In this document: positions 1-12,594 of the stretch, one piece after another
Numbering within the stretch: position 1 is the first letter of the stretch
Layout of the letters: each line of letters starts with the position of its first letter
Origin: Protonemura montana
Lineage: Eukaryota; Arthropoda; Insecta; Plecoptera; Nemouridae
NCBI GenBank assembly: GCA_947568835.1
Contig: CANOQG010000007.1
Location: 3,658,001 to 3,722,000 of the forward strand
Direction: 5' to 3'
Length of the DNA stretch: 64,000 nt
Program-made: the position numbers and the translations under genes
Notes under the pieces: model-generated
Databases searched by the model: none
The model's input: only the letters and a program-made list of their open reading frames with translations
What the model was told of the DNA's origin: nothing

Positions 1-912
1 TGGCAGGACATGGGGCAGGACATGTGGCAGGACATGGGGCAGGACATGGGACATGGGGCTGGACAGGGGAAGGACATGGAGCAGGACATGGGGCAGGACA
101 TGGGGCAGGACATGGGGCAGGACATGGGACAGGACATAGGGAAGGACATGGGGCAGGACATGGGGCAGGACATGGGACATGGGGCAAGACATGGGGCAGG
201 ACATGGAGCAGGACATGGGGCAGGACATGGGGCAGGACATAGGGCAGGACATGGGGCAGGACATGGGACAGGACATATGGCAGGACATGGGGCAGGACAT
301 GTGGCAGGACATGGGGCAGGACATGGGACATGGGGCTGGACAGGGGAAGGACATGGAGCAGGACATGGGGCAGGACATGGGGCAGGACATGGGGCAGGAC
401 ATGGGACAGGACATAGGGAAGGACATGGGGCAGGACATGGGGCAGGACATGGGGCAGGACATGGGACATGGGGCAAGACATGGGGCAGGACATGGGGCAG
501 AACATGGGGCAGGACATGGGGCAGGACACGGGGCAGGACATGGGGCAGGACATGGGGCAGGAAATAGGACAGGACAAGGGGCAGGACATGAGGCAGGACA
601 TGGGACATGGGGCAGGACATGGGGCAGGACATGGGGCATGACATGGGGCAGGACATGGGACAGGACATGGGGCAGGACATGGGGCAGGACATGGGACATG
701 GGGCAGGACATGGGGCAGGACATGGAGCAGGACATGGGACAGGACATAGGGCAGGACATGGGGCAGGACATAGGGCAGGACATGGGGCAGGACATGGGGC
801 AGGACATGGGGCAGGACATAGGGCAGGACATGGGGCAGGACATGAGGCAGGACATGGGACAGGAAATGGGGCAGGACATGGGGCAGGACATGGGACAGGA
901 CATAGGGCAGGA
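1..912 (+). repeat. Partial Y1-type unit, cut by the window start
   Basis: This is the tail of a Y1 unit ending at the CTAG landmark at 913. It holds both copies of the 277-bp internal repeat, marked by ATGGGGCTGGAC followed by AGGGGAAGGAC; the diagnostic T lies at 60 and 337. The sequence begins in mid-monomer, so the array continues upstream. Confidence 0.85.
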
Positions 913-2543
913 CTAGGGGCAGGACATGGGGCAGGACATGGGGCAGGACATGGGACAGGACATGGGGCAGGACATGGGGCAGGACATGGGGCAGGACATG
1001 GGGCAGGAAATGGGGCAGGACATGGGACATGGGGCAGGACATGGAGCAGGACATGGAGAAGGACAAGGGGCAGGACATGGGGCAGGACATAGGGCAGGAC
1101 ATGGGGCAGGACATGGGGCAGGACATGGGGCAGGACATGGGACAGGACATGGGGCAGGACATAGGGCAGGACATTGGACAGGACATGGGGCAAAACATGG
1201 GGCAGGACATGGGACAGGACATGGGACAGGACATAGGGCAGGACATGGGGCAGGACATGGGGCAGGACATGGGACATGAGGCAGGACAGGGGGAGGACAT
1301 GGAGCGGGACATGGGGCAGGACATGGGGCAGGACATGGAGCAGGATATGGGTCAGGACATGGGGCAGGACATGGGACAAGACATAGGGCAGGACATGGGG
1401 CAGGACATGGGGCAGGACATGGGGCAGGACATGGGACATGGGGCAGGACAGGGGGAGGACATGGAGCAGGACATGGGGCAGGACATGGGGCAGGACATGG
1501 GACAGGACATAGGGAAGGACATGGGGCAGGACATGGGGCAGGACATGGGGCAGGACATGGGGCAGGACATGGGGCAGGACATGGGGCAGGAAATGGGACA
1601 GGACAAAGGGCAGGACATGGGGCAGGACATGGGACATGGGGCAGGACATGGGGCAGGACATGGGGCATGACATGGGGCAGGACATGGGACAGGACATGGG
1701 GCAGGACATGGGGCAGGACATGGGGCAGGACATGGGGCAGGACATGGGGCAGGACATAGGGCAGGACATTGGACAGGACATGGGGCAAAACATGGGGCAG
1801 GACATGGGACAGGACATGGGACAGGACATAGGGCAGGACATGGGGCAGGACATGGGGCAGGACATGGGACATGAGGCAGGACAGGGGGAGGACATGGAGC
1901 GGGACATGGGGCAGGACATGGGGCAGGACATGGAGCAGGATATGGGGCAGGAAATGGGGCAGGACATGGGACAGGACATAGGGCAGGACATGGGGCAGGC
2001 CATGAGGCAGGACATGGGGCAGGACATAAGACATAGGGCAGGACAGGGGGAGGACATGGAGCAGGACATGGGGCATTACATGGGGCAGGACATAAGACAG
2101 GACATAGGGCAGGACATGGGGCAGGACATGGGGCAGGACATGGGGCAGGACATGGGACATGGGGCAAGACATGGGGCAGGACATGAGGCAGGACATGGGG
2201 CAGGACATGGGGCAGGACATGGGGCAGGACATGGGGTAGGACATGGGGCAGGAAATGGGACAGGACAAGGGGCAGGACATGGGGCAGGACATGGGACATG
2301 GGGCAGGACATGGGGCAGGACATGGGACATGGGGCAGGACATGGGGCAGGACATGGAGCAGGACATGGGACAGGACATAGGGCAGGACATGGGGCAGGAC
2401 ATAGGGCAGGACATGGGGCAGGACATGGGGCAGGACATGGGGCAGGACATAGGGCAGGACATGGGGCAGGACATGAGGCAGGACATGGGATAGGACATGG
2501 GGCAGGACATGGGGCAGGACATGGGACAGGACATAGGGCAGGA
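913..2543 (+). repeat. X unit, 1,631 bp, with an internal rearrangement
   Basis: The unit starts at the CTAG landmark and carries the X marker ATGGAGAAGGAC. A stretch at about 1,155-1,353 recurs at about 1,750-1,948 (offset 595). It includes ATTGGACAGGAC, ATGGGGCAAAAC and the block with ATGGAGCGGGAC. This duplication explains why the unit is longer than a standard X. ATGGGTCAGGAC near 1,347 appears private to it. Confidence 0.8.
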
Positions 2544-3936
2544 CTAGGGGGCAGGACATGGGGCAGGACATGGGGCAGGACATGGGACAGGACATGGGGC
2601 AGGACATGGGGCAGGACATGTGGCAGGACATGGGGCAGGACATGGGGCAGGACATGGGGCAGGAAATGGGGCAGGACATGGGACATGGGGCAGGACATGG
2701 AGCAGGACATGGGGCAGGACAAGGGGCAGGACATGGGGCAGGACATAGGGCAGGACATGGGGCAGGACATGGGGCAGGACATGGGGCAGGACATGGGACA
2801 TGGGGCAAGACATGGGGCAGGACATAGGGCAGGACATGGGGCAGGACATGGGGCAGGACATGGGACAAGACATAGGGCAGGACATGGGGCATAACATGGG
2901 GCAGGACATGGGGCAGAACATGGGACATGGGGCAGGACAGGGGGAGGACATGGAGCAGGACATGGGGCAGGACATGGGGCAGGACATGGGACAGGAAATA
3001 GGGCAGGACATAGGGCAGGACATGGGGCAGGACATGGGACAGGACATATGGCAGGACATGGGGCAGGACATGTGGCAGGACATGGGGCAGGACATGGGAC
3101 ATGGGGCTGGACAGGGGAAGGACATGGAGCAGGACATGGGGCAGGACATGGGGCAGGACATGGGGCAGGACATGGGACAGGACATAGGGAAGGACATGGG
3201 GCAGGACATGGGGCAGGACATGGGACATGGGGCAAGACATGGGGCAGGACATGGAGCAGGACATGGGGCAGGACATGGGGCAGGACATAGGGCAGGACAT
3301 GGGGCAGGACATGGGACAGGACATATGGCAGGACATGGGGCAGGACATGTGGCAGGACATGGGGCAGGACATGGGACATGGGGCTGGACAGGGGAAGGAC
3401 ATGGAGCAGGACATGGGGCAGGACATGGGGCAGGACATGGGGCAGGACATGGGACAGGACATAGGGAAGGACAAGGGGCAGGACATGGGGCAGGACATGG
3501 GGCAGGACATGGGACATGGGGCAAGACATGGGGCAGGACATGGGGCAGAACATGGGGCAGGACATGGGGCAGGACACGGGGCAGGACATGGGGCAGGACA
3601 TGGGGCAGGAAATAGGACAGGACAAGGGGCAGGACATGAGGCAGGACATGGGACATGGGGCAGGACATGGGGCAGGACATGGGGCATGACATGGGGCAGG
3701 ACATGGGACAGGACATGGGGCAGGACATGGGGCAGGACATGGGACATGGGGCAGGACATGGGGCAGGACATGGAGCAGGACATGGGACAGGACATAGGGC
3801 AGGACATGGGGCAGGACATAGGGCAGGACATGGGGCAGGACATGGGGCAGGACATGGGGCAGGACATGAGGCAGGACATGGGACAGGACATGGGGCAGGA
3901 CATGGGGCAGGACATGGGACAGGACATAGGGCAGGA
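2544..3936 (+). repeat. Y1 unit, 1,393 bp
   Basis: The landmark monomer here has one extra G (TAG followed by five Gs in total), as also at 9914 and 57633. The ATGTGGCAGGAC marker follows, and the 277-bp internal pair is present (T at 3108 and 3385). It is two monomers (24 bp) shorter than the related unit at 9914, the difference falling near 3,860. Confidence 0.85.
3108..3385 (+). repeat. 277-bp internal duplication of Y1 units (representative)
   Basis: A marker pair, ATGGGGCTGGAC followed by AGGGGAAGGAC, recurs exactly 277 bp apart. The feature runs from marker to marker. Other pairs by marker T: 60/337, 7597/7874, 10478/10755, 13070/13347, 19326/19603, 21555/21832, 24147/24424, 30404/30681, 41818/42095, 48858/49135, 55017/55294, 58197/58474, 59962/60239. 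Single markers occur at 40262, 47302 and 53461 inside the 2,724-bp compound units. Confidence 0.88.
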
Positions 3937-5388
3937 CTAGGGGCAGGACATGGGGCAGGACATGGGGCAGGACATGGGACAGGACATGGGGCAGGACATG
4001 GGGCAGGACATGGGGCAGGACATGGGGCAGGAAATGGGGCAGGACATGGGACATGGGGCAGGACATGGAGCAGGACATGGAGAAGGACAAGGGGCAGGAC
4101 ATGGGGCAGGACATAGGGCAGGACATGGGGCAGGACATGGGGCAGGACATGGGGCATGACATGGGACATGGGGCAAGACATGGGGCAGGACATAGGGCAG
4201 GACATGGGGCAGGACATGGGGCAGGACATGGGACAAGACATAGGGCAGGACATGGGGCAGGACATGGGGCAGGACATGGGGCAGGACATGGGACATGGGG
4301 CAGGACAGGGGGAGGACATGGAGCAGGACATGGGGCAGGACATGGGGCAGGACATGGGACAGGACATAGGGAAGGACATGGGGCAGGACATGGGGCAGGA
4401 CATGGGGCAGGACATGGGGCAGGACATGGGGCAGGACATGGGGCAGGAAATGGGACAGGACAAAGGGCAGGACATGGGGCAGGACATGGGACATGGGGCA
4501 GGACATGGGGCAGGACATGGGGCATGACATGGGGCAGGACATGGGACAGGACATGGGGCAGGACATGGGGCAGGACATGGGGCAGGACATGGGGCAGGAC
4601 ATGAGGCAGGACATTGGACAGGACATGGGGCAAAACATGGGGCAGGACATGGGACAGGACATGGGACAGGACATGGGGCAGGACATGGGGCAGGACATGG
4701 GGCAGGACATGGGACATAAGGCAGGACAGGGGGAGGACATGGAGCGGGACATGGGGCAGGACATGGGGCAGGACATGGAGCAGGATATGGGGCAGGAAAT
4801 GGGGCAGGACATGGGACAGGACATAGGGCAGGACATGGGGCAGGCCATGAGGCAGGACATGGGGCAGGACATAAGACATAGGGCAGGACAGGGGGAGGAC
4901 ATGGAGCAGGACATGGGGCATTACATGGGGCAAGACATAAGACAGGACATAGGGCAGGACATGGGGCAGGACATGGGGCAGGACATGGGGCAGGACATGG
5001 GACATGGGGCAAGACATGGGGCAGGACATGAGGCAGGACATGGGGCAGGACATGGGGCAGGACATGGGGCAGGACATGGGGTAGGACATGGGGCAGGAAA
5101 TGGGACAGGACAAGGGGCAGGACATGGGGCAGGACATGGGACATGGGGCAGGACATGGGGCAGGACATGGGACATGGGGCAGGACATGGGGCAGGACATG
5201 GAGCAGGACATGGTACAGGACATAGGGCAGGACATGGGGCAGGACATAGGGCAGGACATGGGGCAGGACATGGGGCAGGACATGGGGCAGGACATAGGGC
5301 AGGACATGGGGCAGGACATGAGGCAGGACATGGGACAGGACATGGGGCAGGACATGGGGCAGGACATGGGACAGGACATAGGGCAGGA
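3937..5388 (+). repeat. X unit, 1,452 bp (standard length)
   Basis: This is a standard X unit with ATGGAGAAGGAC at about 4,077. I counted nine 7-bp truncated monomers in it, including one in the form ATAAGAC near 4,870. It pairs with 13923-15374 at offset 9,986. ATGGTACAGGAC near 5,211 is private to this copy. Confidence 0.88.
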
Positions 5389-7033
5389 CTAGGGGCAGGA
5401 CATGGGGCAGGACATGGGGCAGGACATGGGACAGGACATGGGGCAGGACATGGGGCAGGACATGTGGCAGGACATGGGGCAGGACATGGGGCAGGACATG
5501 GGGCAGGAAATGGGGCAGGACATGGGACATGGGGCAGGACATGGAGCAGGACATGGGGCAGGACAAGGGGCAGGACATGGGGCAGGACATAGGGCAGGAC
5601 ATGGGGCAGGACATGGGGCAGGACATGGGGCAGGACATGGGACATGGGGCAAGACATGGGGCAGGACATAGGGCAGGACATGGGGCAGGACATGGGGCAG
5701 GACATGGGACAAGACATAGGGCAGGACATGGGGCAGGACATGGGGCAGGACATGGGGCAGGACATGGGACATGGGGCAGGACAGGGGGAGGACATGGAGC
5801 AGGACATGGGGCAGGACATGGGGCAGGACATGGGACAGGACATAGGGAAGGACATGGGGCAGGACATGGGGCAGGACATGGGGCAGGACATGGGACATGG
5901 GGCAAGACATGGGGCAGGACATGGGGCAGGACATAGGGCAGGACATGGGGCAGGACATGGGGCAGGAAATGGGACAGGACAAAGGGCAGGACATGGGGCA
6001 GGACATGGGGCAGGACATGGGGCAGGACATAGGGCAGGACATGGGGCAGGACATGGGGCAGGACATGGAGCAGGACATGGGACATGACATGGGACAGGAC
6101 ATGGGGCAGGACATGGGGCAGGACATGGGGCAGGACATGGGGCAGGACATGGGGCAGGACATAGGGCAGGACATGGGGTAGGACATGAGGCAGGACATGG
6201 GACAGGACATGGGGCAGGACATGGGGCAGGACATGGGACAGGACATAGGGCAGGACATGGGGCAGGACATGGGGCAAAACATGGGGCAGGACATGGGACA
6301 GGACATGGGGCAGGACATGGGGCAGGACATGGGGCAGGACATGGGGCAGGACATGGGGCAGGACATGGGGCAGGACATGAGGCAGGACATGGGACATGGG
6401 GCAGGACATGGGGCAGGACATGGAGCAGGACATGGGACATGACATGGGACAGGACATGGGACAGGACATAGGGCAGGACATGGGGCAGGCCATGAGGCAG
6501 GACATGGGGCAGGACATAAGACATAGGGCAGGACAGGGGGAGGACATGGAGCAGGACATGGGGCATTACATGGGGCAGGACATAAGACAGGACATAGGGC
6601 AGGACATGGGGCAGGACATGGGGCAGGACATGGGGCAGGACATGGGACATGGGGCAAGACATGGGGCAGGACATGAGGCAGGACATGGGGCAGGACATGG
6701 GGCAGGACATGGGGCAGGACATGGGGTAGGACATGGGGCAGGAAATGGGACAGGACAAGGGGCAGGACATGGGGCAGGACATGGGACATGGGGCAGGACA
6801 TGGGGCAGGACATGGGACATGGGGCAGGACATGGGGCAGGACATGGAGCAGGACATGGGACAGGACATAGGGCAGGACATGGGGCAGGACATAGGGCAGG
6901 ACATGGGGCAGGACATGGGGCAGGACATGGGGCAGGACATAGGGCAGGACATGGGGCAGGACATGAGGCAGGACATGGGATAGGACATGGGGCAGGACAT
7001 GGGGCAGGACATGGGACAGGACATAGGGCAGGA
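5389..7033 (+). repeat. Y2/X hybrid unit, 1,645 bp
   Basis: It opens as Y (ATGTGGCAGGAC at 5,462), has no 277-bp pair, and from about 6,470 runs into the terminal part of an X unit (ATGGGGCAGGCC, ATAAGAC, ATGGGGCATTAC). The next unit is again Y, as expected if the landmark between Y2 and X was lost at a recombination junction. Confidence 0.78.
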
Positions 7034-8449
7034 CTAGGGGCAGGACATGGGGCAGGACATGGGGCAGGACATGGGACAGGACATGGGGCAGGACATGGGG
7101 CAGGACATGTGGCAGGACATGGGGCAGGACATGGGGCAGGACATGGGGCAGGAAATGGGGCAGGACATGGGACATGGGGCAGGACATGGAGCAGGACATG
7201 GGGCAGGACAAGGGGCAGGACATGGGGCAGGACATAGGGCAGGACATGGGGCAGGACATGGGGCAGGACATGGGGCAGGACATGGGACATGGGGCAAGAC
7301 ATGGGGCAGGACATAGGGCAGGACATGGGGCAGGACATGGGGCAGGACATGGGACAAGACATAGGGCAGGACATGGGGCAGGACATGGGGCAGGACATGG
7401 GGCAGAACATGGGACATGGGGCAGGACAGGGGGAGGACATGGAGCAGGACATGGGGCAGGACATGGGGCAGGACATGGGACAGGAAATAGGGCAGGACAT
7501 AGGGCAGGACATGGGGCAGGACATGGGACAGGACATATGGCAGGACATGGGGCAGGACATGTGGCAGGACATGGGGCAGGACATGGGACATGGGGCTGGA
7601 CAGGGGAAGGACATGGAGCAGGACATGGGGCAGGACATGGGGCAGGACATGGGGCAGGACATGGGACAGGACATAGGGAAGGACATGGGGCAGGACATGG
7701 GGCAGGACATGGGACATGGGGCAAGACATGGGGCAGGACATGGAGCAGGACATGGGGCAGGACATGGGGCAGGACATAGGGCAGGACATGGGGCAGGACA
7801 TGGGACAGGACATATGGCAGGACATGGGGCAGGACATGTGGCAGGACATGGGGCAGGACATGGGACATGGGGCTGGACAGGGGAAGGACATGGAGCAGGA
7901 CATGGGGCAGGACATGGGGCAGGACATGGGGCAGGACATGGGACAGGACATAGGGAAGGACATGGGGCAGGACATGGGGCAGGACATGGGGCAGGACATG
8001 GGACATGGGGCAAGACATGGGGCAGGACATGGGGCAGAACATGGGGCAGGACATGGGGCAGGACACGGGGCAGGACATGGGGCAGGACATGGGGCAGGAA
8101 ATAGGACAGGACAAGGGGCAGGACATGAGGCAGGACATGGGACATGGGGCAGGACATGGGGCAGGACATGGGGCATGACATGGGGCAGGACATGGGACAG
8201 GACATGGGGCAGGACATGGGGCAGGACATGGGACATGGGGCAGGACATGGGGCAGGACATGGAGCAGGACATGGGACAGGACATAGGGCAGGACATGGGG
8301 CAGGACATAGGGCAGGACATGGGGCAGGACATGGGGCAGGACATGGGGCAGGACATAGGGCAGGACATGGGGCAGGACATGAGGCAGGACATGGGACAGG
8401 ACATGGGGCAGGACATGGGGCAGGACATGGGACAGGACATAGGGCAGGA
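7034..8449 (+). repeat. Y1 unit, 1,416 bp
   Basis: The Y marker follows the landmark, and the 277-bp internal pair is intact (T at 7597 and 7874). An X unit follows. Confidence 0.85.
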
Positions 8450-9913
8450 CTAGGGGCAGGACATGGGGCAGGACATGGGGCAGGACATGGGACAGGACAT
8501 GGGGCAGGACATGGGGCAGGACATGGGGCAGGACATGGGGCAGGAAATGGGGCAGGACATGGGACATGGGGCAGGACATGGAGCAGGACATGGAGAAGGA
8601 CAAGGGGCAGGACATGGGGCAGGACATAGGGCAGGACATGGGGCAGGACATGGGGCAGGACATGGGGCAGGACATGGGACATGGGGCAAGACATGGGGCA
8701 GGACATAGGGCAGGACATGGGGCAGGACATGGGGCAGGACATGGGACAAGACATAGGGCAGGACATGGGGCAGGACATGGGGCAGGACATGGGGCAGGAC
8801 ATGGGACATGGGGCAGGACAGGGGGAGGACATGGAGCAGGACATGGGGCAGGACATGGGGCAGGACATGGGACAGGACATAGGGAAGGACATGGGGCAGG
8901 ACATGGGGCAGGACATGGGGCAGGACATGGGGCAGGACATGGGGCAGGACATGGGGCAGGAAATGGGACAGGACAAAGGGCAGGACATGGGGCAGGACAT
9001 GGGACATGGGGCAGGACATGGGGCAGGACATGGGGCATGACATGGGGCAGGACATGGGACAGGACATGGGGCAGGACATGGGGCAGGACATGGGGCAGGA
9101 CATGGGGCAGGACATGGGGCAGGACATAGGGCAGGACATTGGACAGGACATGGGGCAAAACATGGGGCAGGACATGGGACAGGACATGGGACAGGACATA
9201 GGGCAGGACATGGGGCAGGACATGGGGCAGGACATGGGACATGAGGCAGGACAGGGGGAGGACATGGAGCGGGACATGGGGCAGGACATGGGGCAGGACA
9301 TGGAGCAGGATATGGGGCAGGAAATGGGGCAGGACATGGGACAGGACATAGGGCAGGACATGGGGCAGGCCATGAGGCAGGACATGGGGCAGGACATAAG
9401 ACATAGGGCAGGACAGGGGGAGGACATGGAGCAGGACATGGGGCATTACATGGGGCAGGACATAAGACAGGACATAGGGCAGGACATGGGGCAGGACATG
9501 GGGCAGGACATGGGGCAGGACATGGGACATGGGGCAAGACATGGGGCAGGACATGAGGCAGGACATGGGGCAGGACATGGGGCAGGACATGGGGCAGGAC
9601 ATGGGGTAGGACATGGGGCAGGAAATGGGACAGGACAAGGGGCAGGACATGGGGCAGGACATGGGACATGGGGCAGGACATGGGGCAGGACATGGGACAT
9701 GGGGCAGGACATGGGGCAGGACATGGAGCAGGACATGGGACAGGACATAGGGCAGGACATGGGGCAGGACATAGGGCAGGACATGGGGCAGGACATGGGG
9801 CAGGACATGGGGCAGGACATAGGGCAGGACATGGGGCAGGACATGAGGCAGGACATGGGATAGGACATGGGGCAGGACATGGGGCAGGACATGGGACAGG
9901 ACATAGGGCAGGA
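8450..9913 (+). repeat. X unit, 1,464 bp
   Basis: This X unit matches 913-2543 at offset 7,537 in its first part and 7,370 in its last part. It lacks the rearranged stretch of that unit. It is one monomer longer than the standard 1,452 bp. Confidence 0.85.
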
Positions 9914-12594
9914 CTAGGGGGCAGGACATGGGGCAGGACATGGGGCAGGACATGGGACAGGACATGGGGCAGGACATGGGGCAGGACATGTGGCAGGACA
10001 TGGGGCAGGACATGGGGCAGGACATGGGGCAGGAAATGGGGCAGGACATGGGACATGGGGCAGGACATGGAGCAGGACATGGGGCAGGACAAGGGGCAGG
10101 ACATGGGGCAGGACATAGGGCAGGACATGGGGCAGGACATGGGGCAGGACATGGGGCAGGACATGGGACATGGGGCAAGACATGGGGCAGGACATAGGGC
10201 AGGACATGGGGCAGGACATGGGGCAGGACATGGGACAAGACATAGGGCAGGACATGGGGCATAACATGGGGCAGGACATGGGGCAGAACATGGGACATGG
10301 GGCAGGACAGGGGGAGGACATGGAGCAGGACATGGGGCAGGACATGGGGCAGGACATGGGACAGGAAATAGGGCAGGACATAGGGCAGGACATGGGGCAG
10401 GACATGGGACAGGACATATGGCAGGACATGGGGCAGGACATGTGGCAGGACATGGGGCAGGACATGGGACATGGGGCTGGACAGGGGAAGGACATGGAGC
10501 AGGACATGGGGCAGGACATGGGGCAGGACATGGGGCAGGACATGGGACAGGACATAGGGAAGGACATGGGGCAGGACATGGGGCAGGACATGGGACATGG
10601 GGCAAGACATGGGGCAGGACATGGAGCAGGACATGGGGCAGGACATGGGGCAGGACATAGGGCAGGACATGGGGCAGGACATGGGACAGGACATATGGCA
10701 GGACATGGGGCAGGACATGTGGCAGGACATGGGGCAGGACATGGGACATGGGGCTGGACAGGGGAAGGACATGGAGCAGGACATGGGGCAGGACATGGGG
10801 CAGGACATGGGGCAGGACATGGGACAGGACATAGGGAAGGACAAGGGGCAGGACATGGGGCAGGACATGGGGCAGGACATGGGACATGGGGCAAGACATG
10901 GGGCAGGACATGGGGCAGAACATGGGGCAGGACATGGGGCAGGACACGGGGCAGGACATGGGGCAGGACATGGGGCAGGAAATAGGACAGGACAAGGGGC
11001 AGGACATGAGGCAGGACATGGGACATGGGGCAGGACATGGGGCAGGACATGGGGCATGACATGGGGCAGGACATGGGACAGGACATGGGGCAGGACATGG
11101 GGCAGGACATGGGACATGGGGCAGGACATGGGGCAGGACATGGAGCAGGACATGGGACAGGACATAGGGCAGGACATGGGGCAGGACATAGGGCAGGACA
11201 TGGGGCAGGACATGGGGCAGGACATGGGGCAGGACAAAGGGCAGGACATGGGGCAGGACATGAGGCAGGACATGGGACAGGACATGGGGCAGGACATGGG
11301 GCAGGACATGGGACAGGACATAGGGCAGGACTAGGGGCAGGACATGGGGCAGGACATGGGGCAGGACATGGGACAGGACATGGGGCAGGACATGGGGCAG
11401 GACATGGGGCAGGACATGGGGCAGGAAATGGGGCAGGACATGGGACATGGGGCAGGACATGGAGCAGGACATGGAGAAGGACAAGGGGCAGGACATGGGG
11501 CAGGACATAGGGCAGGACATGGGGCAGGACATGGGGCAGGACATGGGGCATGACATGGGACATGGGGCAAGACATGGGGCAGGACATAGGGCAGGACATG
11601 GGGCAGGACATGGGGCAGGACATGGGACAAGACATAGGGCAGGACATGGGGCAGGACATGGGGCAGGACATGGGGCAGGACATGGGACATGGGGCAGGAC
11701 AGGGGGAGGACATGGAGCAGGACATGGGGCAGGACATGGGGCAGGACATGGGACAGGACATAGGGAAGGACATGGGGCAGGACATGGGGCAGGACATGGG
11801 GCAGGACATGGGGCAGGACATGGGGCAGGACATGGGGCAGGAAATGGGACAGGACAAAGGGCAGGACATGGGGCAGGACATGGGACATGGGGCAGGACAT
11901 GGGGCAGGACATGGGGCATGACATGGGGCAGGACATGGGACAGGACATGGGGCAGGACATGGGGCAGGACATGGGGCAGGACATGGGGCAGGACATGAGG
12001 CAGGACATTGGACAGGACATGGGGCAAAACATGGGGCAGGACATGGGACAGGACATGGGACAGGACATGGGGCAGGACATGGGGCAGGACATGGGGCAGG
12101 ACATGGGACATAAGGCAGGACAGGGGGAGGACATGGAGCGGGACATGGGGCAGGACATGGGGCAGGACATGGAGCAGGATATGGGGCAGGAAATGGGGCA
12201 GGACATGGGACAGGACATAGGGCAGGACATGGGGCAGGCCATGAGGCAGGACATGGGGCAGGACATAAGACATAGGGCAGGACAGGGGGAGGACATGGAG
12301 CAGGACATGGGGCATTACATGGGGCAGGACATAAGACAGGACATAGGGCAGGACATGGGGCAGGACATGGGGCAGGACATGGGGCAGGACATGGGACATG
12401 GGGCAAGACATGGGGCAGGACATGAGGCAGGACATGGGGCAGGACATGGGGCAGGACATGGGGCAGGACATGGGGTAGGACATGGGGCAGGAAATGGGAC
12501 AGGACAAGGGGCAGGACATGGGGCAGGACATGGGACATGGGGCAGGACATGGGGCAGGACATGGGACATGGGGCAGGACATGGGGCAGGACATG
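8723..12594 (+). repeat. Older duplicated segment, right copy (about 3.87 kb)
   Basis: Counterpart of 1,353-5,200. Its right end coincides with the switch inside the X/Y1 hybrid at about 12,594, after which the sequence instead follows about 2,632-6,340 (offsets 9,962 then 9,986). Confidence 0.75.
9914..11330 (+). repeat. Y1 unit, 1,417 bp
   Basis: The landmark has the extra G. The 277-bp pair is present (T at 10478 and 10755). The first copy of the 11-kb duplication begins only a few bases into this unit. Confidence 0.85.

Larger units (their letters stand above)
1353..5200 (+). repeat. Older duplicated segment, left copy (about 3.85 kb)
   Basis: Matches about 8,723-12,594 at offset 7,370, changing to 7,394 after a two-monomer (24-bp) difference near 3,860. 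More scattered differences than in the 11-kb pair suggest greater age. Confidence 0.75.

Noticed and set aside
10-567. Plus-strand open frames of 60-460 codons rich in MGQD, GHGA or WGRT
   Set aside because: They recur with every HOR copy, overlap in several frames, and end at whatever variant monomer happens to hold a stop. They are shadows of the repeat.
4140-4165. Promoter or regulatory site at the CATGAC/CATGGGAC clusters
   Set aside because: These are ordinary variant monomers next to a 7-bp unit, repeated in every related HOR copy, with no TATA-like or other recognisable element.
4265-4312. Canonical G-quadruplex motif
   Set aside because: Three G-runs are separated by 4 and 7 nt, but the fourth is 8 nt away, just beyond the usual 7-nt limit. 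Kept only as a structural possibility in findings.
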